A DNA stretch of 64,000 bases, from positions 160,418 to 224,417 of the forward strand of contig JAUIKS010000020.1 of the NCBI GenBank assembly GCA_030430565.1, in the 5' to 3' direction. The notes under the pieces were generated by a model. It saw only the letters and a list, made by a program, of their open reading frames with translations. It did no database searches and was not told the origin of the DNA. Position 1 is the stretch's first letter, and each line of letters begins with the position of its first letter. The stretch is from Polyangia bacterium (GTDB taxonomy: Bacteria > Myxococcota_A > Polyangia > Nannocystales > Nannocystaceae). Below are positions 30,204 to 41,843 of this stretch, piece by piece. The position numbers were made by a program, and so were the translations under genes.

Positions 30204-31814
30204 TCACGCGTCGCCGTAGGTCAGCGCGACGGTCGCGAGCAGATCAAAACCGCGCCACAGCGCGCCGACGCGGACGTTCTCGTCGGGTCCGTGCTGGTTG
30301 TTGTCGTGGTTGACGAGCGGGAGCGCGAGCACGCGCATCCCGAGCCGCGATTCGAAGTGGTGAAACGGCAGGCTACCGCCCATCGTCGGCAGCGCGACCG
30401 GGGGCTCCCCGGTCGCGCGCTCGCTGAGCGCGCGCAGCTGCCTCGAGATCGCCAAGTCGAGCGGCGTCTGCACGCCCGGGTAGCCGCGCGCGCGAACTCG
30501 CATGCGAATGACGCGGGCGCCGGCGCGCCGCTGCTCGTCGCTCGGCGGCTCCGCCTGGACCGTGTAGCCGAGCCCCTCGAGATGTCGACGGAGCAGCGCG
30601 CTCATCCCGTCTCTGGTGCATTCTGGGACGAGGCGCAGATCGAGCGCGGCGTCGGCCTGGGCCGGGATGACGGTCCGCGCGCGCTCCCCGACGTCGCCGC
30701 TCGCGAGGCCGCGGACGTTGAGCGAGCTCGAGCTCACCGCGTCGAAGAGCGCGCGCTCGCTTGGGCCCTCGAGGCGCGCGACGCCGAGCTGCTCGCGCAG
30801 CGCGTCCTCGATCGGCGGGAGCGCCTGGAGGGCGGCGCGGGCCTCGGGCGCTCGCGGGCGCTCGCAGTCGTGGAAGCCGTCGACGAGCACGCGGCCGCTG
30901 ATCGGATCTTTGAGCGTCGAGAGCACGCGCGCGAGCTCCAGCGCCGGGTTCGGCGCCCAGTTGCCGTAGTGCCCGCTGTGCAGGTCTCGCCGCGCGCCGT
31001 AGGTCGTGAGATCGACGGTCATGATCCCGCGGACGCCGAAGCTGATCGTCGGCGCGCCGGTCTGATACAGCGGCCCGTCGAGCGAGACGAGCGCGTCAGC
31101 GGCGAGGCGAGCGCGCCGCGCAGGATCCTGCGCCGCGGCCTCGATCGCGGCGCCGAGGTGCGGCGAGCCGGACTCCTCCTCGCCGTCGAGCAGGAGCTTG
31201 ACGCCGATCGCGGTCGGCCCGAGCTCGAGCTCTTTGATGCCCTTGAGGACATGTTGAATCACGGCGATCGGGCCCTTGTCGTCCGCCGCGCCGCGCCCGT
31301 AGAGGCGCCAGTCGCCCGCGAGCGCGGGGTCGTCGGCTCGCCGCGCGCGCGCGCCCGCCTGGTGCTCGCCGGGGTAGAGCGCGGGCGCGAACGGGGAGGT
31401 CGCGCGCCAGCGGGTCGCGTCGACGTTCTGCCCGTCGTAGTGGGCGTAGAACAGCAGCGTGGTCTCGGGGTCGCGCGCTTGCCAGGGGCCGCCGGTGATC
31501 AGCAGCAGGGGCGGGCCGTCGACCGCGATGTTCTCGACCCGCATCCCGAGCTCGGAGAAGTCGCGGGTGAGCTGCTCGGCCATGCGCGCGACCCCCTCGG
31601 GCTGGCGCGAGACCGACGGCGCCGCGATCATGTCAGCGAGCGATTGCACGAGCGCGCCGCGCTGCTCGGCGCCCCAGCGCTTGAGGCGATCTAGGCGGTG
31701 CGCCGGGCTGCCCGGCGCGGCGGCGGTCGCCTCGGAGGTCGAGACGCAGCGGCAGCTCGCTGTCGTGAAGAGCGCTGTGAGGGCGAGCGCGGCGGCGTGC
31801 GGGCGTCGCGGCAT
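30204..31814 (-). CDS. M20-family metallopeptidase, lipoprotein
   Basis: 536 residues. Signal AALALTALFTTASCRC with lipobox TASC. The M20 zinc ligands are in order: H in LLFYAHYDGQ, D in LYGRGAADDKG, the EE pair in LLLDGEEESGS and a C-terminal H in VNHDNNQHGPDENVR. The lid domain sits between (GVRGIMTVDLTTYGARRDLH). Family members hydrolyse dipeptides or related amides using two zinc ions. Lipid-anchored in the periplasm, it would degrade peptides outside the cytoplasm. It stands alone, divergent from the cyanophycinase-like gene. Confidence 0.85.
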   Translation of the reverse strand: MPRRPHAAALALTALFTTASCRCVSTSEATAAAPGSPAHRLDRLKRWGAEQRGALVQSLADMIAAPSVSRQPEGVARMAEQLTRDFSELGMRVENIAVDGPPLLLITGGPWQARDPETTLLFYAHYDGQNVDATRWRATSPFAPALYPGEHQAGARARRADDPALAGDWRLYGRGAADDKGPIAVIQHVLKGIKELELGPTAIGVKLLLDGEEESGSPHLGAAIEAAAQDPARRARLAADALVSLDGPLYQTGAPTISFGVRGIMTVDLTTYGARRDLHSGHYGNWAPNPALELARVLSTLKDPISGRVLVDGFHDCERPRAPEARAALQALPPIEDALREQLGVARLEGPSERALFDAVSSSSLNVRGLASGDVGERARTVIPAQADAALDLRLVPECTRDGMSALLRRHLEGLGYTVQAEPPSDEQRRAGARVIRMRVRARGYPGVQTPLDLAISRQLRALSERATGEPPVALPTMGGSLPFHHFESRLGMRVLALPLVNHDNNQHGPDENVRVGALWRGFDLLATVALTYGDA

Positions 31815-32067
31815 CGCGGCATCGTATCAGCCGCGCGCGCTGAGCACGTTGATCGAGCCTCCGGTAGCGACCCGCCGTGGGGCGTCGCGGCGCTCGCCGA
31901 TCGATGTACCTGCCCGTAAATTTCTTCCTCCGCGCCGTCGAGATCGTCGGCGCGCCAGCGCGCGCTGGTGGCGAATTCGCGCGCGCATGGGTCTCGACTG
32001 AAACATCTACTATGAAGTCGTCGCGTCGTCGGGCTCATCGGTCCACGCGCGCACCGGGTGTATCGCA

Positions 32068-33033
32068 ATGCGGCTCGTGTCATCGATCTCGCGGATCGCC
32101 GCGCTGCTGCTGCTGCTGCTGCTGCCCGGCTGCTCGCGTGAGGCGACGGTGGAGCAGGTCCGCGCGGTCGTCCACCCCGCGACGTCCTCGGGCGTCGCGG
32201 TCTCGGCGCTCGCGCTCGCGTCGCCCCGTGAACGGCCTGACCCGCCGACGCCGCCGCGCGTGGTCAGCCCCTCGCCGCGCGACGAAGACGAGCCGCAGCG
32301 CTCCGCGTCGTCCTCGCCCGCGCGGCTCCCACTCCCAAATAACGGGACGATCTTCGCCCACGGCGGCGGGCCGCTCGGGCGCGAGTCACAGCGGCGGTTC
32401 GCGGCGCTGTGCCAGCACGGTGATCTGGTGCTGATCCCGACGGCGCATCAAGACGCGGGGAAGCCCCGCTACCGTGAGTTTGTGCGCGAGCGCTGGCTGT
32501 CGCTCGGGCTCGCGAGCGTGTCGGTCGTGCACGCCGAGACGCACGAGGAGGCGCGCGCGGGCCGACTGGTCTCGCGCGTCCGCGAGGCCGAGTGCGTGTG
32601 GCTGGGGGGCGGCGCCCAGGGCCCGCTCGTCCGTCGCTACCGCGGGACGCCGATCGAGGAGGAGCTGTTCGCGTTGCTCGATCGCGGCGGCGTGGTCGGC
32701 GGCTACTCGGCGGGGACGTCGAGCCTGACCGAGATCATGATCCGCTACGGGAACCCAGAGCCGGTGGCGGGGCGGGGCTTCGGCCTGATCGGGGGCGTGA
32801 TCTTCGACCAGCACTTCATCGTCCACCGACGCGAGCAGCGGCTGCGGAGCGTGCTCGAGCTGCACCCCGAGCTGATCGGCTTCGGGATCGATGAGGGCAC
32901 GGCGCTCGTCATCTACGGCGACCGCTTCGAAGTCGTCGGCGAGTCGATCGTGCGCCGCTGCACCCACGCGCGCGGCTGCGTCGGCCTGGCGCCCGGCGCG
33001 ACGGGCCGGCTCTCGCGGGGCGCGTCTCCGTAG
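32068..33033 (+). CDS. Cyanophycinase-like (S51-type) lipoprotein
   Basis: 321 residues. The signal has seven consecutive Leu (ALLLLLLLPGCS; lipobox LPGC) encoded by a CTG run. From residue 90 the fold reads as cyanophycinase: IFAHGGGPLG, LVLIPTAHQDAG, ECVWLGGGAQGPLV, GGVVGGYSAGTSSLTEIMI (nucleophile Ser in GYSAGTS), FGLIGGVIFDQHFIVHRREQ and GFGIDEGTALVI. The enzyme class cleaves beta-linked Asp-Arg polymers (cyanophycin) or related peptides. As an anchored exported protein it would act on external polymer, which fits a predatory or scavenging life (inference). Another S51-type peptidase specificity is possible. Confidence 0.8.
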   Translation: MRLVSSISRIAALLLLLLLPGCSREATVEQVRAVVHPATSSGVAVSALALASPRERPDPPTPPRVVSPSPRDEDEPQRSASSSPARLPLPNNGTIFAHGGGPLGRESQRRFAALCQHGDLVLIPTAHQDAGKPRYREFVRERWLSLGLASVSVVHAETHEEARAGRLVSRVREAECVWLGGGAQGPLVRRYRGTPIEEELFALLDRGGVVGGYSAGTSSLTEIMIRYGNPEPVAGRGFGLIGGVIFDQHFIVHRREQRLRSVLELHPELIGFGIDEGTALVIYGDRFEVVGESIVRRCTHARGCVGLAPGATGRLSRGASP

Positions 33034-33090
33034 CCCCGCGCTGGCGGCCGCGGGATGACGACCGCCAGCGCGGGCTGCTCGGCGCGCGCG

Positions 33091-33693
33091 TCAGCTGGCG
33101 CGGGTGCGTCGCGACTTGATCACGCTCGGCGGGAGCGCGGCCATGCGCTCGGCGACCTCGGCCTCGGTGACGGGCGCGTAGTCGTGGCAGTCGACGCCGA
33201 CGTCGAGCTTGTAGCCGTCGCCGGCGTGCGCGCCGTGGCTGTGACCGTGCAGGTGCCAGGCGCCGTGGTGCTTGCCCTCCCACTCGGCGAGCGGGTAGTG
33301 GCTGAGCGTGATCGGCATCCGACGCTCGTGGCCCGGGAGCTTGCGCTTGAGCACGAGGAGCGGCGGCAGGATCTCGACCGCGTGGCCGCTCGCGCTGTAC
33401 AGGTCACTCGGGCCAGGTCGCGCGGGCACCCAGCCGTTGTCGTGATGCCACGGGAGCCCGAGGATCCGGATCTGTCCCCGAAGCCTGGCGAACATCTGAC
33501 GCGCGAAGCGCTTGTTGCGCAGCGTGAAGTCGGCGAGGTGATAGACGACGTCGCCGTCTTTAACCCGCGCGTTCCAGCGCTCGATGAGCGCCTCGTCCAT
33601 CGCGTCTTTGTGCGCGAAGGGGCGCGAGCAGTAGCGAATGATGTTCGCGTGGCCGAAGTGGTGATCCGAGGTAAAGAATGTCGTGCTCTTCAT
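33091..33693 (-). CDS. Calcineurin-like metallophosphoesterase
   Basis: 200 residues from ATG 33693, preceded by GGAGGGG. Metal-ligand motifs: FFTSDHHFGH (DxH-type), DGDVVYHLADFTL (GDxxxHLGD-like), GLPWHHDNGW (GNHD-like, altered to HHD), LSHYPLAEW and LHGHSHG. This matches short phosphoesterases often found in phages and myxobacteria. The substrate is not determined. The GNHD motif is degenerate, so activity should be tested. Confidence 0.75.
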   Translation of the reverse strand: MKSTTFFTSDHHFGHANIIRYCSRPFAHKDAMDEALIERWNARVKDGDVVYHLADFTLRNKRFARQMFARLRGQIRILGLPWHHDNGWVPARPGPSDLYSASGHAVEILPPLLVLKRKLPGHERRMPITLSHYPLAEWEGKHHGAWHLHGHSHGAHAGDGYKLDVGVDCHDYAPVTEAEVAERMAALPPSVIKSRRTRAS

Positions 33694-33752
33694 AGGAGGG
33701 CCCCTCCACAAGACCGGGGGACTCGTCACGGTCTACTCTCAGGCCCGCCGCC

Positions 33753-34772
33753 GTGCCCGTACACGATCCCGGACATACCCCGCTCAGCCCGGACTGGGGC
33801 GAAGTCGTCCGACACTTCCGCGAGGTCTTCGGGGGCTGGGCCGCGCTCGCGGACGCGCTGGTCCGCCGGGGCGCGGGCGAGCTGCCGAGCGATCCGAGCA
33901 CCGTCGAGAAGGGACTGCGTCGGCTCGCGCGTCGCGGGCAGCGCAGCGGGGGGCAGTACGGAAGCTGGCTTTTGCGACATCTCGGCCTGCCGCCGAGCTG
34001 CGCGCGCTGGGCTCGCGAGCTCGGGCAGTACCACAGCCGCTTCGCCGACCTCCCGACCACGGCGCGGCGCGAGCAGCTGCTGCTGTGGGATCGACCGCCG
34101 GTCGCCGAGTCGCGTCTCTCGGCCTGGATCGACGTCGGGCTGGCGTCGGTGCACCTGCGCATGCGCGAGCGCGAGGACTGCGTCCGACGCCTCGAGTACG
34201 CGCTGCGGCGCGCGCCCACGACGGGGCCCGACGCGGAGGCCGAGACGGCGCTGCTGGCCGCGTACATCGACACTGACGACGGTCGCCGCGAGCGAGCGAA
34301 CGAGCGCTTTGATCAGGTCGAGGCGCTGCTGCCGTCGATGTCGCGGGAGGAGCGACTCTGCTACCGCGCGCGCCTGCTCGGGCAGCGCGCGTATCACCTG
34401 ACGAAGCCCGCGCCCGGGGAGCGTGAGCAGCCGGCCGCGGCGCTCGAGCTGTTCGAGGCGATCGAGGCGCCGCCCGATCTGCCCTTCGTCTGCTACCGCA
34501 AGGCCGCGGGGCTGGCGTGGTGTCGCTGGCGGCTGGGCGAGACCGAGGCCGCGATCACGCTCGCGCGCTCCGCTGCGGAGTGGGCTGCCGACGGCGGCCT
34601 GGTCCGGTTCCGCGTGATGGCGCTGATCATGCTGGGGCGCATGACGAGCGGCGCGCAGGCGGTGGAGGCGTGGGAGCGGGCCCAGCGACTGGCGCGGCTG
34701 CTCGAGGACGAGGATTTGGAGCGGCGGGTTCGCGGCGCTCGACGTCATCGTGAGCGTTCGAAACGCGGGTGA
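33753..34772 (+). CDS. Hypothetical helical-repeat (TPR-like) protein
   Basis: 339 residues, GTG start. The N-terminal 90 residues (WGEVVRHFREVFGGWAALAD to RRGQRSGGQYGSWLLRHLGL) look like a small basic helical domain, possibly DNA-binding. The rest is antiparallel helices with an internal pattern (ERANERFDQVEALLPSMSRE; RLCYRARLLGQRAYHLTKP; AAGLAWCRWRLGETEAAITL) consistent with TPR. No catalytic motif is seen. It diverges from the phosphoesterase gene with 59 bp between starts, so they share a promoter region. Confidence 0.6.
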   Translation: MPVHDPGHTPLSPDWGEVVRHFREVFGGWAALADALVRRGAGELPSDPSTVEKGLRRLARRGQRSGGQYGSWLLRHLGLPPSCARWARELGQYHSRFADLPTTARREQLLLWDRPPVAESRLSAWIDVGLASVHLRMREREDCVRRLEYALRRAPTTGPDAEAETALLAAYIDTDDGRRERANERFDQVEALLPSMSREERLCYRARLLGQRAYHLTKPAPGEREQPAAALELFEAIEAPPDLPFVCYRKAAGLAWCRWRLGETEAAITLARSAAEWAADGGLVRFRVMALIMLGRMTSGAQAVEAWERAQRLARLLEDEDLERRVRGARRHRERSKRG

Positions 34773-35225
34773 CCTCGAGTTCACACGCTCGTCGGGTGAT
34801 CTGCGGCGTGTGGTGATAGGCGGGGCTCGCTCGTCGGATCGCGGCGTTCCGTCGCTGCGCGCGGGGGCCTACTTGCGGGCCCCCGCCCGCCCTCTACGCC
34901 GCGCTCCGTGCCTGCGTGGACGGTGCGTTGAGCGGCAGTGACGCGCACTCTGCTGGGGGAGACACGGGAGCGACCCACGGTGTGGGCCGCTCGCATGCTC
35001 TTAGGGCGCCTTGTTTACGCGAACCCAGCGACGGGAACGCGGACTTCGTAGGTAAGCGAACGAGGCACGAAGGGACAGGTGGCGTCGAAACGGTGGTTTG
35101 GGCCTACGTGGCATTTGTACCGTGAAGCGGGTTGCGCGTTGGGGTGTGAGCAGACTTGCGTCACGTGGGAGGTCGCTTGCGACGCGGATCACACTTTGAT
35201 TCGTAGCGCCTCGTATGCTGAGGAC
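34773..35225. other. Intergenic region with a strong hairpin
   Basis: No convincing gene in 453 bp. The 9-bp stem GCGGGGGCC (34861-34869) pairs with GGCCCCCGC (34878-34886). The last 6 bases, GAGGAC, serve as ribosome site for the gene at 35226. The region must hold that gene's promoter; TTTGAT and TATGCT are present near 35195 and 35214 but are spaced too close. Confidence 0.4.
34861..34886 (+). terminator. Terminator-like hairpin after the TPR-like gene
   Basis: A 9-bp G/C stem with loop TACTTGCG, 88 bp after the stop at 34772. No U-tract follows, so a rho-independent role is uncertain. Confidence 0.4.
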
Positions 35226-36155
<930 letters not shown>

Positions 36156-36175
36156 TCCGATTGGACAGCTGATCG

Positions 36176-36206
36176 CTCGGAGCGCGTCGCGCCGGCGCGC
36201 TCCGAG
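36176..36206 (+). terminator. Hairpin after the Gly-Asp lipoprotein
   Basis: Perfect 11-bp stem CTCGGAGCGCG / CGCGCTCCGAG with a 9-nt loop, 20 bp after the stop and before the next gene. No U-tract. Confidence 0.55.
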
Positions 36207-36250
36207 TCGTAGCGGGCGCGGCAGCGCGTCGCTCGTGGTATGCTCAGCGC

Positions 36251-37855
36251 GTGCGCTCGATCGATCTCGCGCCCTCCCTGAGCCTCGCGCTGTCGCTCTC
36301 GGCCTGCGGCGGCGTGTACACCGAGAGCGGCCCTCAGACCTCCGAGGGTCCGGACGCGGCGACGAGCGCTTCGAGCTCGGGCGCCGAGACCGACGCGCCC
36401 GCGGAGGAGCCGCCCGAGATCTGCGCGGCGCCGCTGAGCGAGGCGATGGACGCGGCGGTCCTGCGAGGCCATCTCGCGGCGCTGGCGTCGATCGCCGAGG
36501 CGCACGATGGTCACCGCGCGGCGGGGAGCCAGGGCTACGAGGCCTCGCTCGAGTACGTCGAGTCGCGCCTCGAGGCCGCGGGCTACGCGACGCAGCGGGT
36601 GCCGTTTGAGTACCCGGACTTCGTGCTGCTGAGCCCGTCCGCGCTCGAGCAGGTCACGCCCGCGGCGGTCACCTACAGCGAGGGCGCGGACTACTTGGTG
36701 TTCAAGTTCTCGGGCGCGGGCGATGTCACCGCGCCTGTCTCTGCGGTCAACCTCGCGCTCGACCCGGAGGTCACGGCGACCAGCGGCTGCGTTGTGGAGG
36801 ACTTCGCAAATTTCCCCGCTGGCGCGATCGCGCTGCTGCAGCGCGGCGATTGCTACTTCCGGACCAAGGCCGAGAACGCGGCGGCTGCGGGGGCGTCTGC
36901 GGTCATCATCTTCAACAGCGGCGTCGACGAGGACACCCAGGAGCCGCTCGCGACCTCGCTCGGCAGCGCGACGCAGGTGACGGTGCCGGTCGTGTTCGCG
37001 AGCTTCCCCGTGGGCGCCGCGCTCGCCGAGCAGGCGGCGTCGCCCGGCTTCACGCTGCGCGTGCACGTCGACGGCGAGCGCGTGACCGCGGTCGACCAGA
37101 ACCTGATCGCGGAGCACCCCGGCGGCGACCCGCAGGATGTCGTGATGCTCGGCGCGCACCTCGACTCGGTGCCGGCGGGCCCCGGGATCAACGACAACGG
37201 CACGGGCTCGGCGACGGTGCTCGCGATCGCGGAGGCGATGGCCGCGTGTGAACCTGTCCGCGGGGTCCGGTTCGCGTGGTGGGGGGCGGAGGAGCTGGGG
37301 CTGTGGGGCTCGACGCGCTACGTCGAGAGCCTCGACCAGCCCGCGCGCGATCGCCTCGCGGCCTACCTCAATTTCGACATGGTCGGCTCGCCTAATTATG
37401 TCCGCTTCGTCTACACGAGCGCGGGCGCGCCTCCGGGGTCGGCCGCGGTCGAGGCGCTGTTCAACCAGTTCTTCGCGGACTACGACGCCGTGCCCGCGGT
37501 CGCCGCGTCGCTCGGCGGGCGCTCGGACTACCACGCGTTCCAGCAGGCCGGGATCACCGTGGGCGGGCTGTTCACGGGCGCCGGTACGAGCAAGACCGCG
37601 GCCCAGGCCGAGGTCTACGGGGGCGAGGCCGAGGCGCCGCTCGACCCCTGCTACCACCTGCTCTGCGATACGCCCGACAACATCAACGAGCCGGCGCTGC
37701 TCGAGATGGCGCGGGCCGCCGCGCACGTCAGCGAGCAGCTCGCGCGCGACCCGGCGCCTCTGGTGGACCCGGCGTCCGCGCGACCCGCCGGCGCGGAGCA
37801 GCTCGTGGCCTCGCACGGCCACGCTGACGACGCCTGCGGGCACCCGTCACGTTGA
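36251..37855 (+). CDS. M28-family aminopeptidase with PA domain, lipoprotein
   Basis: 534 residues, GTG start. Signal LAPSLSLALSLSACGG, lipobox LSAC, then a short Ser/Glu tether. The PA domain (about 155-270) includes GCVVEDFANFPAGAIALLQR and ASAVIIFNSG. The M28 catalytic domain has the zinc ligands: GAHLDSV (His), GINDNGTG (Asp), WWGAEELGLWG (Glu-Glu), LNFDMVGSPN (Asp) and CYHLLCD (His). It removes N-terminal residues from peptides outside the cytoplasm. The stop overlaps the TTG start of the next gene, forming a three-gene operon with 37852 and 39159. Confidence 0.88.
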   Translation: MRSIDLAPSLSLALSLSACGGVYTESGPQTSEGPDAATSASSSGAETDAPAEEPPEICAAPLSEAMDAAVLRGHLAALASIAEAHDGHRAAGSQGYEASLEYVESRLEAAGYATQRVPFEYPDFVLLSPSALEQVTPAAVTYSEGADYLVFKFSGAGDVTAPVSAVNLALDPEVTATSGCVVEDFANFPAGAIALLQRGDCYFRTKAENAAAAGASAVIIFNSGVDEDTQEPLATSLGSATQVTVPVVFASFPVGAALAEQAASPGFTLRVHVDGERVTAVDQNLIAEHPGGDPQDVVMLGAHLDSVPAGPGINDNGTGSATVLAIAEAMAACEPVRGVRFAWWGAEELGLWGSTRYVESLDQPARDRLAAYLNFDMVGSPNYVRFVYTSAGAPPGSAAVEALFNQFFADYDAVPAVAASLGGRSDYHAFQQAGITVGGLFTGAGTSKTAAQAEVYGGEAEAPLDPCYHLLCDTPDNINEPALLEMARAAAHVSEQLARDPAPLVDPASARPAGAEQLVASHGHADDACGHPSR

Positions 37856-39162
37856 CGAGTGACAGCTCGTCCGCGCTGCGGTGTTGCAGACTCGTGCCTC
37901 CGCCAGAACCGACGCGTCACCGCGCGCTCCTTCGAGTTGTGTTCGCCTGCAGCGCGCTGATCGGCGCGGCCTCGTGCGGTGACGACGCGCCGCCGTGTCC
38001 TGGCCTGCCGGACGCCATCCCCGCGAGCTGGGGCGTCACGCCGCCGGGCCTCGACGTCGAGCGGTGGAACGCCGACATCACCGCGCGCATGCGCGAGGGC
38101 TGCATCCCCGCGCTCTCGGTCGCGGTCGTGACCGCCGAGGGCGAGCTGATGAGCGCGAGCTGGGGGTACGCGAACGTCGCGGACGAGGTGCCGGCGACCG
38201 TCGACACGCCCTTCATGATCGCCTCGGCGTCGAAGGCCGTCGGCGCGCTGGCGATCCTCGCGGCCCGGGACGAGGGGCTGCTCGAGCTCGACGCGCCGGT
38301 GAGCGAGCTGGTCGGCTTCGGGGTGCACAACCGCCGCGTCGGCGGCGGCGCGCCGATCGGGCTGCACCATCTCGCGAGCCACTCGAGCGGGATCCGGGAC
38401 AACTGGGACGTGCTCGACGAGACCTACCAGCCAGGTGACCCTAAGACCCCGCTGGGCGAATTCCTCGAGGACTACCTCTCCCCCGGCGGCGAGAATTTTT
38501 CGAAGCGCAAGAACTACTACGCGTGGCAGGCGGGGCGCGAGTGGTTCTACAGCAACGTCGGCGCCGCGCTCGCGGCCCACGCCGTCGAGGCGCGCGCCGG
38601 CCAGCCCTACGCCGAGTTCTGCGAGGAGCGGCTGTTCGCGCCGCTGGGCCTCGCGCGCACGGGGTGGTTCCTCGCCGACTTCCCGGCGCCGGAGGAGGTC
38701 GCGCGGCCGCACGCGATCGAGCCTGCGGGCTGGCGCGTGGACGAGCACTACGGCTTCGCGACGTGGCCGGATGGTCAGCTGCGAACGACCGCGCGCGAGC
38801 TCGGGCGGCTGCTGCGCCTCGCGCTCGCGGACGGCGAGCTCGACGGTCAGCGCGTGCTCGCGCCGGGGGCGCTGGAGACCCTGACGACGCGCCCGGTCGA
38901 GGGCCTCGACGACTGGTACATCCGCCCCTACATCGAGGACCAGTACTACTTCTGGTTCGGGATGACGCTGGGCGAGCGCTGGATCGTCGGCCACGACGGC
39001 GACGACCTGGGCGTCTCGAGCGAGATGTTCTTTGAGCCAGAGACGGGCGTCGGCGTGGTGCTGCTGACGAACATCGGCGACTGGGAGCACGGCGGGCGCG
39101 TGCGCGAGCAGACCGCCGCGATCCAGGAGCTGCTGTACCAGCTCGGCGAGGAGGGGGCGTGA
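37852..39162 (+). CDS. Beta-lactamase-fold serine hydrolase, lipoprotein
   Basis: 436 residues from TTG 37852, overlapping the previous stop (a GTG at 37893 is an alternative). Signal LLRVVFACSALIGAASCGD, lipobox AASC. Serine-hydrolase motifs: SASK (SxxK) in FMIASASKAVGALAIL, YSNVG (YxN) in REWFYSNVGAALAA, and GHDGDDLG in the third position (HxG type). This is the class C beta-lactamase/esterase/DD-peptidase group. Esterase or peptidase activity is more likely than drug resistance. The downstream gene overlaps by four bases. Confidence 0.85.
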   Translation: MTSDSSSALRCCRLVPPPEPTRHRALLRVVFACSALIGAASCGDDAPPCPGLPDAIPASWGVTPPGLDVERWNADITARMREGCIPALSVAVVTAEGELMSASWGYANVADEVPATVDTPFMIASASKAVGALAILAARDEGLLELDAPVSELVGFGVHNRRVGGGAPIGLHHLASHSSGIRDNWDVLDETYQPGDPKTPLGEFLEDYLSPGGENFSKRKNYYAWQAGREWFYSNVGAALAAHAVEARAGQPYAEFCEERLFAPLGLARTGWFLADFPAPEEVARPHAIEPAGWRVDEHYGFATWPDGQLRTTARELGRLLRLALADGELDGQRVLAPGALETLTTRPVEGLDDWYIRPYIEDQYYFWFGMTLGERWIVGHDGDDLGVSSEMFFEPETGVGVVLLTNIGDWEHGGRVREQTAAIQELLYQLGEEGA

Positions 39163-39836
39163 GCGCGTCCGCGTCCGCGCTGCTGTGGGCCGCGCTGCTC
39201 GCCCGCCCGCCCGAGGCGAGCGCGCTCGAGGTCAACCCGTGGCAGGTCGGCCCGGCTCCGTCGGCGCACCCGACCCGCGTCGGCTACAGCCTCGGCCCCG
39301 ATGTCGGCGGCGCGGGGCTCGGCCCGCGCCCGCTGTGGGGCGCGCGGGTGGCCGCGAGCGTGACCCCGACGCCGCGCCTGTGGACCGGCGTCGAGCTGGC
39401 CTACGGGACCGGTTGGCGGACCTGCGTCGCCTGCGAGACCTACGCGACGACGTGGACGCTCCGGGGGCTCGCGATCCGTCGCCGCGCCGTCAACCTCGCG
39501 CCTTGGAGCGCGCTGACGATCGTGAACGGGACGGTCGAGTGGACCCCGGGGCTCGCGCTCGAGGCCGGCACGCGGCGCGTCCGCGTCGACACGAGCTGGC
39601 CGCTGTGGTCGACCTGGGACCTGCTGACGGCGCTGCGCGGGACGCCGGAGCTGGGCGTCACCGGGATATGGTCTCGGCGCCAGGCGACCCGCGTCGCGCT
39701 GGTCGGGCTGGAGCCGGCGGTCGCGGTGACGCACCGCGTTCACCTCGAGCACCTCGCCGTGACCCTCACCGCGCAGGTCGGCGAGGAGGGCCTCGCGGTG
39801 ATGGTCGGGGCGCGCTTCTTCGCCGGCTGGCCGTGA
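39159..39836 (+). CDS. Secreted beta-rich hypothetical protein
   Basis: 225 residues; GTG start overlapping the hydrolase stop. N-terminal hydrophobic segment ASALLWAALLARPPEASALE is a probable signal. The rest alternates in strands (YSLGPDVGGAGLGPRPLW, LWTGVELAYGTGWRTC, LTIVNGTVEWTPGLALEA, VGLEPAVAVTHRVHLEHL) and ends ARFFAGWP with a terminal aromatic, as in small outer-membrane beta-barrels. No named family. It ends one base from the convergent hybrid kinase gene. Confidence 0.55.
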   Translation: MSASASALLWAALLARPPEASALEVNPWQVGPAPSAHPTRVGYSLGPDVGGAGLGPRPLWGARVAASVTPTPRLWTGVELAYGTGWRTCVACETYATTWTLRGLAIRRRAVNLAPWSALTIVNGTVEWTPGLALEAGTRRVRVDTSWPLWSTWDLLTALRGTPELGVTGIWSRRQATRVALVGLEPAVAVTHRVHLEHLAVTLTAQVGEEGLAVMVGARFFAGWP

Positions 39837-39837
39837 G

Positions 39838-41766
<1,929 letters not shown>

Positions 41767-41843
41767 GGCGTGAGTGTACCGCAGGAGCGCGCCGCGTCGC
41801 CGCGGGCGTTCTCGTCCATGTCGCCTCGAGGCCGCGCCGGTCG

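Noticed and set aside
34750..34941. Short open frame after the TPR-like gene
   Set aside because: Overlaps the gene end, lacks a ribosome site, and crosses the hairpin.
35195..35219. TTTGAT and TATGCT as promoter of the lipoprotein gene
   Set aside because: Spacing is about 14 bp and the start would fall at the ATG.
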